A stretch of 49,986 bases of DNA from Acidobacteriota bacterium (GTDB lineage: Bacteria; Acidobacteriota; Thermoanaerobaculia; Multivoradales; J023): positions 1-49,986 of the forward strand of contig JAJCXO010000209.1 in assembly GCA_029263395.1 (NCBI GenBank). The letters run 5' to 3'. How positions within the stretch are numbered: position 1 is the stretch's first letter; the number at the start of each line of letters is the position of its first letter. Below are positions 15,839 to 23,865 of the stretch, piece after piece. Below the pieces are notes generated by a model. It saw nothing but the letters and a program-made list of their open reading frames with translations. It had not been told where the DNA came from and did no database searches. Both the position numbers and the translations under genes were made by a program.

Positions 15839-16261
15839 ATGACAACGTCTGACAAACCGGCATCGAGGCCTGCCATAGGCCGCACCTTGTTTCGCGGTTT
15901 GCGGCGGACGTGTCCGCATTGTGGACGCGGGAAGATTTTCGCCAAATGGTTCACTCTGCACCAACGGTGTACCGTCTGTGACCTGCGCTTCGAGCAGAAT
16001 CCAGGTGACACCTGGGCGCTGTGGGTGATCGGTGACCGTGTGTTCGTCGGCCTGTTGATCATCATCGTGTTTATTATTTTCCGCTCGGCTAGCTGGACTT
16101 TCGGCGGCCTCGTTTTGGTCGGCATTTTGATTCCCATGGTGTGGACCATGCCGCATCGTATGGGTTTCTGCCTCGCCTTCGACTACCTGATCCGAGCTTA
16201 TTGGGGTGACGCTTCCGAGATTCCGTCCCCCGCCGACAAGACGAGTCTCGAGCAGCTGTAG
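15839..16261 (+). CDS. DUF983-family zinc-ribbon membrane protein
   Basis: A 140-residue protein with the DUF983 layout: an N-terminal Cys-pair (CPHCGRGKIF, residues 25-34), a second Cys-pair (CTVCDLRFEQNPGD) and two membrane helices (about 61-80, 83-103). The two Cys pairs should bind one zinc. A Trp/Asp-containing segment (GDTWALWVIGD) precedes the first helix. The family has unknown function. It lies 35 nt after the DUF4136 gene and is probably co-transcribed; the length is normal for the family. Confidence 0.88.
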   Translation: MTTSDKPASRPAIGRTLFRGLRRTCPHCGRGKIFAKWFTLHQRCTVCDLRFEQNPGDTWALWVIGDRVFVGLLIIIVFIIFRSASWTFGGLVLVGILIPMVWTMPHRMGFCLAFDYLIRAYWGDASEIPSPADKTSLEQL

Positions 16262-16384
16262 GCTCAGTGATTTAGTCCTGAGGGCGAAGTCCATGTCGGA
16301 TGGGCTCGTTCTCATGGAAATCAAAGGCTTTGCTCAGAGCGCGATCGGCCTGATGAAGGTGAGCATCGGCTAGGGTGCTTCAGA

Positions 16385-16432
16385 GACGATCGACTGTAGA
16401 GACGACCGGCAGCGAAGATGATCGACGGCAGA
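16385..16432. repeat. 16-bp imperfect tandem triplication
   Basis: Three adjacent units, 16385-16400, 16401-16416 and 16417-16432, each begin GA[CT]GA[TC]CG with the rest diverged. They end 20 bp before the ankyrin gene start. Weaker than the other arrays; could be chance. Confidence 0.45.
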
Positions 16433-16452
16433 CCCGAAGTGGAGGGCAACCC

Positions 16453-17883
16453 ATGGCTGAGGCGACACGACGCACCTTTTTGACCCGAACGATCCCATTG
16501 GCTGGCGCGGCGACAATGGCGTCGCCATCTGTGTGGCCGGCAGCAACCCATGATTCGCCACGCCGTCAGCTGTTGGCCGCGGTGGCGGCAGGTGACTTGG
16601 TGGTGGTACGCGAGTTACTCGACGGTGAGCCTGGTCTGGTCCACACTCGGGACGATCGAGGACGCAGCGCCTTTGCGGTGGCGTTGTTGGCGCGCCAGCC
16701 AACGGCCGCGGCGCTGTTGCGGGAGTACGGTTACGAACTCGACGTGCACGAAGCCGCGTTGGCGCTGGATTGGGAAACGTTCGCGGTGATGGCCGAGGAA
16801 GCCCCGGGGGCGATCAACCGTGACCATACAATCGGTGGCACGGCAATGTACGCGGCGGCGATTGGCGGCGCGGGTTCGCAGATCTGGCGGGTTTACAGTC
16901 CGGGTGGTGATCCTAATCTCAGGCCGGCTGGCGAGTCGGCATGGACGCCGGTGCGAGCCGCGCTCGAACATCCTGATTTGGCGACCGCTGAGCAAACCGC
17001 TGCTAACTTGTTGGCCAATGGTGCGGCCATCGACGCCTCGCAGCCAAACGGCAGCTCAGTGTTACACGCGGCGGCGGCGCGAGGCAGCCTGGCCCTGGTC
17101 GAGATCTTGATTCGCAAGGGAGCGGATGTCGCCAGCCGAGATGAGGACGGCCACACGCCGACGGATCTCGCCGACGCCGCCGGCCATGCGGCGGTGGTCG
17201 AGATGCTGCGGCGTCACGCCGAGATACCGCACGATCATTCAACCTCACGGCTGGCCTACGACGTCGAGGGTCGTCCATACCAGGCTCCGGACCTGGATGC
17301 CTTCTCGAGTTTGGCGCGGGGTCGGCTGGTGGGAGCGTCGCACGGCAACTTCGATGCGGTTCGTGCGGCGGTTGGACAACACCCGTTGCTGGCGCATGCG
17401 GTTGCAACCACCACTGAGATGGCGGTGGAAGCAGCGGCTCACACCGGCCGAAAGCCGATTGTCGAATATCTACTGGAACGTGGTGCCCCGTATTCCCTGC
17501 CGACGGCGGTGATGCGTGGCGATACCCCTCGAGTCAAAGCACTGTTGACGGAAGATCCGTTGCGAATCCACGAACGTGGTGCCCACGATTTTGCTCTGCT
17601 CTGGTATCCGGCAATCGGCGGCGGTTTGGTCGAGATGATGGAGTTGTTGTTGGCAGCGGGTGCCGACATCGAACGCCAGCATAGTCTGGGGACCACGGCG
17701 CTGCACTGGGCAGCGATGTCGGGCCAACTCGATCTCGTCGAGTTGCTGTTGATACAAGGTACCGATCCCAATCGAGTCGGTTACAAGTTTGATCCCGCCG
17801 GACAAACGCCGCTTGCTGTAGCTGAGGCGCGAGGCCATGACCAGGTCGCCAAGCTGCTGCGGGATCGTGGAGCGCGAGGTTAG
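16453..17883 (+). CDS. Ankyrin-repeat protein with Tat-type signal peptide
   Basis: A 476-residue protein. The ATG at 16453 follows GTGGAGGG at suitable spacing; the longer frame from 16375 lacks such a site. The N-terminus has a twin-arginine pattern (ATRRTFLTR) followed by a hydrophobic core (TIPLAGAATMA), so it is probably Tat-exported. Ankyrin repeats lie in two blocks: residues about 35-260 (LLAAVAAGDLVVVRELLDGE; SSVLHAAAARGSLALVEILIRKGADV; HTPTDLADAAGHAAVVEMLRR), then a linker, and about 290-476 (TTALHWAAMSGQLDLVELLLIQGTDP; QTPLAVAEARGHDQVAKLLRDRGA). Ankyrin repeats bind proteins; the partner is unknown. It is followed by the winged-helix gene 5 nt after the stop. Confidence 0.85.
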   Translation: MAEATRRTFLTRTIPLAGAATMASPSVWPAATHDSPRRQLLAAVAAGDLVVVRELLDGEPGLVHTRDDRGRSAFAVALLARQPTAAALLREYGYELDVHEAALALDWETFAVMAEEAPGAINRDHTIGGTAMYAAAIGGAGSQIWRVYSPGGDPNLRPAGESAWTPVRAALEHPDLATAEQTAANLLANGAAIDASQPNGSSVLHAAAARGSLALVEILIRKGADVASRDEDGHTPTDLADAAGHAAVVEMLRRHAEIPHDHSTSRLAYDVEGRPYQAPDLDAFSSLARGRLVGASHGNFDAVRAAVGQHPLLAHAVATTTEMAVEAAAHTGRKPIVEYLLERGAPYSLPTAVMRGDTPRVKALLTEDPLRIHERGAHDFALLWYPAIGGGLVEMMELLLAAGADIERQHSLGTTALHWAAMSGQLDLVELLLIQGTDPNRVGYKFDPAGQTPLAVAEARGHDQVAKLLRDRGARG

Positions 17884-17888
17884 CCGTA

Positions 17889-18914
17889 TTGCGGGCTTAC
17901 CCAAGCCTGATTAGGCTAGACCGTGTGGATCATGACCAAACCAGTTCGTCCGAGCGCAGTACTACGCAAGTGGAGGCATCGGACCGTGTTCGGGTCGGAG
18001 GTATCGTCTTCGATCCAGTCACTGGCGAGATCTGTGCTGTTGAACCGAAGCAAGGTGAGGAACCGCGACGATTGGCTCCCCAGCCGGCAAAGCTGCTGTC
18101 TCTGTTGATTGCCCATCACGGGGAGTTGGTCGATCAACAGCAGATCCGTGAGCACCTGTGGCCGGAGGTCAAGGCTGACGTCGATCAAAATCTACACTTC
18201 TGTGTGCGTCAGGTGCGGGCCGCCCTCGAGGATTCTGCCAGCGTGCCACGGTACATCGAAACATTGCCACGGCGCGGCTATCGCCTCATGGCGGAGGTTG
18301 AGCCGTGGAGTGTCGATCCGGTGTCCGAAAAGCCTGAGCTGGGGGATGAATCTGCGGCTGAGCTGTTGCCAGCAGCATCTCCCCAGGCTGAGAGCTATAA
18401 CACCCGCCGGGTTTGGACCGCGCTCGCTGCCGGAGCCGTGGTCGGATTGATCCTCGCCCTGGGTTGGACGAGGGGAAGGAGCCAACCGGTAGCGAGCCCT
18501 CCAGTCATTGCTGAAGTCTCCCTCGCGATCACCTCGTTTCAGCCCGAGACGTTCTCGAGTCCCGTCCAGGTGCCTCAGATCATCAACCACCTCTTGGCCC
18601 GGCTTGGCGGCTTCGACCCTAGTCGACTCGGTGTCATTGGTCCTACCACCACGGCCCCTTATGGCACGGATCTGAGGAGGGTGCATCGCATGATCACCGA
18701 GCTCGATGTCGACTACGTGATCAACGGTCGTTGGAGCGGCGGGCCTCCGGATCCCAAGCTCCTGATCGAGGTCATCCGTGCGTCGGACGGCCATCATGTC
18801 TGGGTGCAACAATTCGAAGATCTGACCCAGTGGCAGAGGATTGCCGACCTCGTCGCCGACGCTGTGCTCGAGATCGTAGGTCCAGTGACTGCTTCCCACT
18901 CGCATGGGTCCTGA
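17889..18914 (+). CDS. CadC-like membrane-bound winged-helix regulator
   Basis: A protein of up to 341 residues. The N-terminal domain (about 35-135) is an OmpR/PhoB-type winged helix (VGGIVFDPVTGEI; LLSLLIAHHGELVDQQQIREHLWP; HFCVRQVRAALEDSASVPRYIETLPRRGYRL), followed by one membrane helix (WTALAAGAVVGLILALGW) and a periplasmic domain of about 135 residues. That domain resembles the periplasmic part of CadC-like proteins that begin with a beta-alpha unit (LLARLGGFDPSRLGVIG; VDYVINGRWSG; GHHVWVQQFE). It should sense a periplasmic signal and bind DNA from the membrane. The start is uncertain: TTG 17889 and GTG 17925 or 17970 are all possible and none has a clear binding site. No receiver domain or kinase is next to it. 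Confidence 0.85.
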   Translation: MRAYPSLIRLDRVDHDQTSSSERSTTQVEASDRVRVGGIVFDPVTGEICAVEPKQGEEPRRLAPQPAKLLSLLIAHHGELVDQQQIREHLWPEVKADVDQNLHFCVRQVRAALEDSASVPRYIETLPRRGYRLMAEVEPWSVDPVSEKPELGDESAAELLPAASPQAESYNTRRVWTALAAGAVVGLILALGWTRGRSQPVASPPVIAEVSLAITSFQPETFSSPVQVPQIINHLLARLGGFDPSRLGVIGPTTTAPYGTDLRRVHRMITELDVDYVINGRWSGGPPDPKLLIEVIRASDGHHVWVQQFEDLTQWQRIADLVADAVLEIVGPVTASHSHGS

Positions 18915-18968
18915 GATACTGTCCGGCCAAGCCGCGACGAACCCAATTCATTGATAGGAGAGACAGAG

Positions 18969-19421
18969 ATGCGAGCGATCCGGCAGTTGGGAGATATCCG
19001 CAGGGTAGTGAGCAAGGTTGTCTCTGGGGTATCCGACGAGGACCTTTTTCGGGTTCCCGAGGGGTTTGCGAACCATGTGGCCTGGAACGCGGCGCACGTT
19101 GTCGTCACACAGCAGCGTTTGCACTATCGGTTGAGCGGACTCGAACCGCATTTGGCGGCGGATTTGATCGAGAAGTATCAGAAAGGGACCGGGCCGGAGG
19201 CTGGCGATGAGGCGTCGTATCGTCGGGTGATGGAGTTTCTCCACCGGGGGCCAGATCTACTCGGGGTGGATTTCGAGAATGGGCGATTTGAGACCTTCAC
19301 CGCCTACACAACCTCGGCTGGGATTCAGCTCGGCACAATCGAGGATGCCATCGTCTTCAACAACTTCCACGAGGGTATCCACCTCGGCTACATCATGGCG
19401 TTGCGGAAAGCGTTGGCCTGA
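18969..19421 (+). CDS. DinB-family protein
   Basis: A 150-residue protein starting at the ATG at 18969, with TAGGAG nearby. It has the four-helix DinB/YfiT-like pattern: an N-terminal helix (LGDIRRVVSKVVSGVSDEDL), a His-bearing helix (NHVAWNAAHVVVTQQRLHYRL) and a final helix with the His pair FHEGIHLGYIMALRKAL. These three histidines are the usual metal-binding set. DinB-family enzymes include thiol-dependent transferases and hydrolases; the substrate here is unknown. It appears monocistronic, followed by about 280 bp without a gene. Confidence 0.85.
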   Translation: MRAIRQLGDIRRVVSKVVSGVSDEDLFRVPEGFANHVAWNAAHVVVTQQRLHYRLSGLEPHLAADLIEKYQKGTGPEAGDEASYRRVMEFLHRGPDLLGVDFENGRFETFTAYTTSAGIQLGTIEDAIVFNNFHEGIHLGYIMALRKALA

Positions 19422-19453
19422 GGGCTCTCAGGAAGGCGAGAAACGGGTTTCTG

Positions 19454-19686
19454 GATGGACTCTAGTTAGATCCCATCCAATACACGCCGAGAGCTCGGTC
19501 GGCCTTGTGGGCTGGGCCGCAGCTCCAGAACTCGCCGGATCTGTTACGAGAAGCCGAAGTCCTTTTGATGCCATCGGATACGAGATGCTGACAGGTGCGA
19601 AGCTCAAACATGCTCGCTGCTTGCTCGCTCCACAAGACCTTCCCTCGCTGAGCCGAAAATGGCAAAACGAGATGGACTCTAATTAG
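19454..19686. repeat. 16-bp direct repeat spaced 217 bp apart
   Basis: GATGGACTCTAGTTAG (19454-19469) recurs as GATGGACTCTAATTAG (19671-19686) with one mismatch. They border most of the 283-bp gap between DinB and the cytochrome gene, which has no convincing ORF. It could be the edge of a small degraded element. Confidence 0.4.
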
Positions 19687-19704
19687 GGATCTTGCGCTCA
19701 GGAC

Positions 19705-20958
19705 CTAATGCTGTGCCGCCCTATCGAACGGATCAGCGTGTCGCGGATCGGTGACGAAGGCTTCGTCGGTGAGACTGTGTAGAAACGCGATCAGGTCGCT
19801 CTTCTCCAGAGCAGTGAGTTGAAAGCCGGTCACTAGCGGGCTCTTGTTTGGGTTGTCGCGGCCGACGCCGGGGTACGGACCCCTGGTGAGGGTGCGGCCA
19901 CCGGCAGCGTAGTGGTCGATCACATGGCTCAAGGTTCGGAGGCTGCCGTCGTGCATGTAAGGGGCGGTCAAGCCGACGTTGCGCAAGGTCGGGGCGCGAA
20001 AGCGTCCGATATCTTCGGGCTTGGAGGTGTGCTCGCCGAGGCCAAGATTGTCGGCTGGGTAGAGGCCGGTGGTGCCGAGGTTGTAGAGACCAGTATTGTG
20101 AAAACCGGTCGGCTCAGTGTTGGTCGACACGGTGTTGGATCGCTGCACTGCGGCGGCGACCGATCGAGTTGGGCCCGAGAAGTTGAAGCCGTTGTGGCAT
20201 TTGAAGCAGCTGAGGCGCTCGGTGAAGAAGAGTCGCATCCCACGCCAGGCAGCGTCCGACATTGCCGACCGATCGTCGAGATAGACGCGACGATCGTAGG
20301 CCGAGCGCCCGGAAATCAACGTCCGCTGAAACGCAGCGATGGCGCGCACGACGTTGTCGACGGTGAGGGTGTCTGACACGCCGCCCCCATTCGGGAAGGC
20401 CTCCTGGAAATTCAGTGGGTATGCGCTGTCAGCCGCCAACCGTGCGAGCATCGCTGTGCCGTCGCCCGCCACCCCGAGCTCGACGGGATGGCGATTGAAC
20501 ATAGGCACGCGAGCCTGCTGCTCGAGGCTTGTCAGGCTGGGGTCGGCCCAGGCGAGGGTGGTGTTGTAGGCGACGTTGGCCAGGCTCATGGCACCGCGTG
20601 GATGGACCTCGCTGGTGGCGCCGATGGCGCGATCTTTACCGTCGGTGAAGGCTAGCTCCTGACGGTGGCAAGAAGCGCAGGCGAACTCGCCGGTCTCCGA
20701 CAAGCGACGGTCGTAGAACAGGCGACGCCCGAGCTCGACTTTGGTGGTCGACATCGGATTGTCCGCCGGCACTAGAGGCTGCGGGAAACCTGGCGGAAGC
20801 TGCCAGTCGTAGGTCGAAACTTCGACGGCGGGCTCGGGCGACGGGTGTGGTGATCGGCTAGCGGTGGAGCAAGCGATTGTGGTCCAGCTAGCGATTGCGG
20901 TCCAGCAAGCAAAGAATAGGCCCACGGCGGCGCTCGAGCGTGCTGCCGTGGGGCCCAT
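19705..20958 (-). CDS. Di-heme cytochrome c peroxidase-like protein (MbnH/MXAN_0977 type)
   Basis: A 417-residue exported protein. The N-terminus is hydrophobic and includes a possible lipobox region (WTTIACSTAS). Two c-type heme motifs are present: CASCH at 94-98 and CFKCH at 251-255. The sequence around them (YDWQLPPGFPQPLVPADNPM, KVELGRRLFYDRRLS, AFTDGK, LRNVGLTAPYMHDGSLRTL) matches the di-heme enzymes related to MauG and bacterial cytochrome c peroxidase, and especially the MbnH/MXAN_0977 group. These often pair with MbnP-type copper-binding partners that they oxidise at a tryptophan; no MbnP gene is seen next to it. Its start is 9 nt after the end of a TPR gene on the same strand, so they probably form one operon. 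The signal region contains an 18-bp duplicated unit. Confidence 0.88.
   Translation of the reverse strand: MGPTAARSSAAVGLFFACWTAIASWTTIACSTASRSPHPSPEPAVEVSTYDWQLPPGFPQPLVPADNPMSTTKVELGRRLFYDRRLSETGEFACASCHRQELAFTDGKDRAIGATSEVHPRGAMSLANVAYNTTLAWADPSLTSLEQQARVPMFNRHPVELGVAGDGTAMLARLAADSAYPLNFQEAFPNGGGVSDTLTVDNVVRAIAAFQRTLISGRSAYDRRVYLDDRSAMSDAAWRGMRLFFTERLSCFKCHNGFNFSGPTRSVAAAVQRSNTVSTNTEPTGFHNTGLYNLGTTGLYPADNLGLGEHTSKPEDIGRFRAPTLRNVGLTAPYMHDGSLRTLSHVIDHYAAGGRTLTRGPYPGVGRDNPNKSPLVTGFQLTALEKSDLIAFLHSLTDEAFVTDPRHADPFDRAAQH
20869..20904. repeat. 18-bp tandem duplication in the signal-peptide region
   Basis: Units 20869-20886 and 20887-20904 differ at two bases; a partial third unit follows. They encode WTAIAS and WTTIAC plus neighbours in the signal peptide of the di-heme protein, making the hydrophobic part longer without changing frame. 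Confidence 0.65.
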
Positions 20959-20966
20959 GGATCAGC

Positions 20967-21653
20967 TTACCAGCGGGTAGTCGCGGCGTGAGCCAGCTGG
21001 GCACTCTGTCCAGCTAGCTGGCCGCGTTCTTGGAGCCAGGTTCCAAAGGCATCGAGGGTGTCGGTCGAGAGCCCGGCCGGGTCTTCGCGCCGCTCGGCGA
21101 GCCAAGCCTCCATCGCCTGCATCAACTGATCGGCAAGCTCACGGTTTGATCCGAAGAGCTGCATGTAGGCTTCCTTGGCGTCATCGATGCGATGCAGACC
21201 GAGGTACGCTTCTGCCCGGTACTCGATCGCTTCACCATAGAACGGCGCCAAATCGAGCGCTTTGTCATAAGCGACGAGCGCCTTTTCGTGCTCACCGCTC
21301 TTGCGGTAGGCGTAGCCCAGGCTACTGAACGCCTGATGGAAGGTGCCGAGGGTTTCCGTCGCCTCTTCGAACAACGGAATAGCCTTCTGGTATTGCTTCA
21401 AGGCCTTACCAAGGAGCTTCTCACGCTCCTCATCGGAGCCTGCCTCTTTGGCCTTGTCTTCATAGCCCCAGGCTTTGTCGCGATGTTTGAGGCCCAAGTT
21501 GTAGGCGCTCTTCGCTTCCTGTTCCGGACTCATGGCTGCTTCCGGCGCTGGGGGAGCAGTGGGGGCCGGCTGACTGCCAGCGGCATTGGCTGGAGCTTGT
21601 AGGAGCAATCCCAGCGCTAGGGTCGCATAGATCACGCCGGTCGAGTTCCGCAT
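20967..21653 (-). CDS. Exported TPR protein, upstream partner of the di-heme protein
   Basis: A 228-residue protein with a signal peptide (IYATLALGLLLQAPANA, cleaved near AGS). AAGGAG lies upstream of its ATG at 21653. A Pro/Ala linker is followed by TPRs: AYNLGLKHRDKAWGYEDKA, LKQYQKAIPLFEEATE, then two canonical units, HQAFSSLGYAYRKSGEHEKALVAYDKALDLAP and YGEAIEYRAEAYLGLHRIDDAKEAY. The C-terminal third is helical. It is the first gene of a two-gene operon with the di-heme protein gene (8 nt gap) and may help it assemble or dock in the periplasm. That role is inference. Confidence 0.85.
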   Translation of the reverse strand: MRNSTGVIYATLALGLLLQAPANAAGSQPAPTAPPAPEAAMSPEQEAKSAYNLGLKHRDKAWGYEDKAKEAGSDEEREKLLGKALKQYQKAIPLFEEATETLGTFHQAFSSLGYAYRKSGEHEKALVAYDKALDLAPFYGEAIEYRAEAYLGLHRIDDAKEAYMQLFGSNRELADQLMQAMEAWLAERREDPAGLSTDTLDAFGTWLQERGQLAGQSAQLAHAATTRW

Positions 21654-22185
21654 ATCGCTTCTCCTTGCTGGTGGTTGTGAGGTCGATCAATATACGGCGC
21701 CGAAACGCCGGTTGGACTGGGTGCACAAAGGCCGCCTCTCAGTATATGTCGTCATATGTCGTCTCGTCACGGGAGGTCTCGATGCTGGACAATGTGCGCG
21801 GAGTTTGAAACGAAGCTGTAAAAACCAGCTTACAGGTCGCCCCCCTAGGAGTGCGAGTCAGCCGGACGGTGTATTCTGTTGAGTAGAGGAGATCGGTCTC
21901 GTGCCTGCTGACAGGTTTCGACGGACAGCGTTTTTAGACGGACAGTGTCTTCCGACGGACAGTGTCTTGCGAAGTGAAAACAACGATAGTCCCAAGAGGT
22001 TTGTTGTTTTCCCTTCGGAAGCCACGATCCGTGGGGGTGCGCAATGTATCTATCAAATATCTATTTATCCATACAAAGTGGCGGGTTCGCGGTGTAATGC
22101 CTGCGTAAAGAAATCTTGATAGTAGCCCTCTTTGGATCGTTTTGTTTTACATTGAATACGATCAATCACCAAGGAGGAGTCAACG
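21654..22185. other. Intergenic region between divergent genes, with a 17-bp triplication
   Basis: No convincing gene. A 72-codon frame at 21901-22119 has no start signal or domain. The region holds a 17-bp unit three times (21920-21970), a relatively AT-rich stretch (22050-22180), and the AAGGAGG binding site of the thioredoxin-fold gene. Promoters for both divergent genes must lie here, but none stands out. Confidence 0.55.
21920..21970. repeat. 17-bp tandem triplication
   Basis: Units 21920-21936, 21937-21953 and 21954-21970 each begin GACGGACAG; the second and third differ at one base, the first is more diverged. Confidence 0.75.
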
Positions 22186-23721
22186 ATGCGCCATGCGTTC
22201 GTCTCAGGTCGTAGTGTTTTCACAAAGCTGGTTCTAACGGTTTTATTTGTCGCAAGCCTGTCAGTCGTATTATCGGTACCTGCTGCTGGGAGCGACACTG
22301 AGGAAAGCGACACCACTAAATTTGAGTGGTCTGATACATCGAGAGACGTTTATGTCGACGGTGATCTGGTGCTCGATGTGTTTACCCTCTGGCTCGACAG
22401 CGAGGATGAAGACCGTCGCATGGCGGTCTTGGGTGAGTCATTGGGGCGAGCCTATGTCATCGACATGAAGACCAAGGAAGTCGGAGAGTTGCCGTTAGCA
22501 GACTTCGAACTGCATGCGACGGGCGCCCGCTCTTCGGCTAGAGCCGGGCCGGTTGCGGTGGGTCGGGTGACGGCGGTGCGTGATCGTCGATCGATGTACC
22601 ATGTGGTGAGTGCCGGCGAGCGAACGATCGTGATCTCCCCTCATCAGGGCAGCGCAGGTCCGATCCTGCTCGAGGAGCTTCTCGAAGCCGCCCCGTCATG
22701 GCGTCGCCGGGTCTCGGAGTACGAGCCGAGCTCCGAAGCGGTAGAAGCCCTGCGGGCGCTCGATCGCGATACTGAAGTCACCGTCGTGCTCGGTACCTGG
22801 TGCGGCGACAGTCGCAACTACGTACCGAAGTTATTGCGCTCGGTCGAAGCCGCTGGCAATCCCCACATTCAGTTGGACTTGGTTTCGATCCACCGTGGCT
22901 TCAACGAACCGGCGGACTTTATTCGAGGGCAACAGGTCACCAACGTACCGACGGTGATTGTGCGACAAGCCGGGGAAGAGATCGGCCGTATCGTCGAAAC
23001 ACCAGCCGCGGAGCGTATCGAGCAAGACTTGGCGGCAATTCTGAATGGCAAGCAAGAGCCCCATCCTGGCCGTTGGGAGCGGCAAGATGAAATTGCCCGA
23101 GGCCGCTACATCTATCGCGATGACGACAATCAGCAGCTCGGCGACGAGAGTTGGGAGTTGTTCCATACTGAAGACGGCGGACGTTTGCTGCACAGTGTGG
23201 TGGAGCGGGATGGGCGTGAGGTCGAAATCTGGCATCGTCGAGATTCCGCAGGCGCTTCGGAATTTGTCGAGATGACTCGGCGGCACGAAGAGGAGCTGTC
23301 CCGGACGCGCATCTGGATCAACGACGGCAAGCTCCGTGCACTCACCCGTGGCAACGTCACCGGCATTGTCGAGCAGAGTCTCGAAGTGCCACCCGGCACC
23401 AGTTTCATGCTGCCTTGCGCGGCGGATGCCGGGTTCGACTGGTTACGCCTCGGCGAGTCGGTATCCCAGGCTTCAGTCAGCCGCTTCTTGCTGCCGGCAG
23501 ATCAGCCGACGGCGGGCAAGGTCATCGAGTTACAAGCTGCCTCCACCGGGCGAGAGTCCTTCGCCACAGATCGTGGTGAGGTCTCCGCATTACGTCTCGA
23601 GACCCAATACGACGGCCGCACCAACCATTGGTGGCTCGACGACGAAGTTGGGGTACCCATTCGTGGGGCGATCGCTGGTCTGGGAAACGTCAGCCTGGAA
23701 GAATTCACGCTGGCCAACTGA
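22186..23721 (+). CDS. Secreted thioredoxin-fold protein with single redox cysteine
   Basis: A 511-residue protein with a signal peptide (KLVLTVLFVASLSVVLSVPAAG). AAGGAGG precedes the ATG at 22186. Residues about 170-290 form a thioredoxin-like domain: TEVTVVLGTWCGDSRNYVPK contains the active-site motif W205-C-G-D-S209, and NVPTVIV is the cis-Pro loop. The second Cys of the usual CxxC is Ser, so it should form mixed disulfides rather than be a normal oxidase or reductase. Residues about 40-160 and 300-511 are beta-rich; the C-terminal part (EIWHRRDSAG, LEVPPGTSFMLPC) is not recognised. The gene seems monocistronic. It may act on thiols in the periplasm; the partner is unknown. Confidence 0.75.
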   Translation: MRHAFVSGRSVFTKLVLTVLFVASLSVVLSVPAAGSDTEESDTTKFEWSDTSRDVYVDGDLVLDVFTLWLDSEDEDRRMAVLGESLGRAYVIDMKTKEVGELPLADFELHATGARSSARAGPVAVGRVTAVRDRRSMYHVVSAGERTIVISPHQGSAGPILLEELLEAAPSWRRRVSEYEPSSEAVEALRALDRDTEVTVVLGTWCGDSRNYVPKLLRSVEAAGNPHIQLDLVSIHRGFNEPADFIRGQQVTNVPTVIVRQAGEEIGRIVETPAAERIEQDLAAILNGKQEPHPGRWERQDEIARGRYIYRDDDNQQLGDESWELFHTEDGGRLLHSVVERDGREVEIWHRRDSAGASEFVEMTRRHEEELSRTRIWINDGKLRALTRGNVTGIVEQSLEVPPGTSFMLPCAADAGFDWLRLGESVSQASVSRFLLPADQPTAGKVIELQAASTGRESFATDRGEVSALRLETQYDGRTNHWWLDDEVGVPIRGAIAGLGNVSLEEFTLAN

Positions 23722-23751
23722 GTCGAGCGAAGGGTTGTTTCAAGCGGGTTG

Positions 23752-23843
23752 GAAATCCCCCCTAACCCCCCTTTTTGCAAAGGGGGAACCTGAGCTTTGT
23801 TCTGACTTCCCCCTCTGGAAAATTGGAATTGAGGGGGATTCTC
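23752..23843. repeat. G/C-run palindromic repeat element (REP/MITE-like), full copy
   Basis: Outer inverted arms AATCCCCCCT (23754-23763) and AGGGGGATT (23832-23840) enclose an inner palindrome at 23766-23786 (C6T5, GC, A3G5). It sits in the gap between the thioredoxin-fold and M1 peptidase genes. A partial copy of the same kind is at 41561-41600. Such elements with runs of C and G are widely dispersed in many bacterial genomes; the name is only descriptive. Confidence 0.6.
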
Positions 23844-23865
23844 TTTGAAGCTGGACGGGACCCAG

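Noticed and set aside
21901-22119. 72-codon frame in the 21.9 kb gap
   Set aside because: It begins inside the 17-bp triplicated repeat, has no binding site and no domain.
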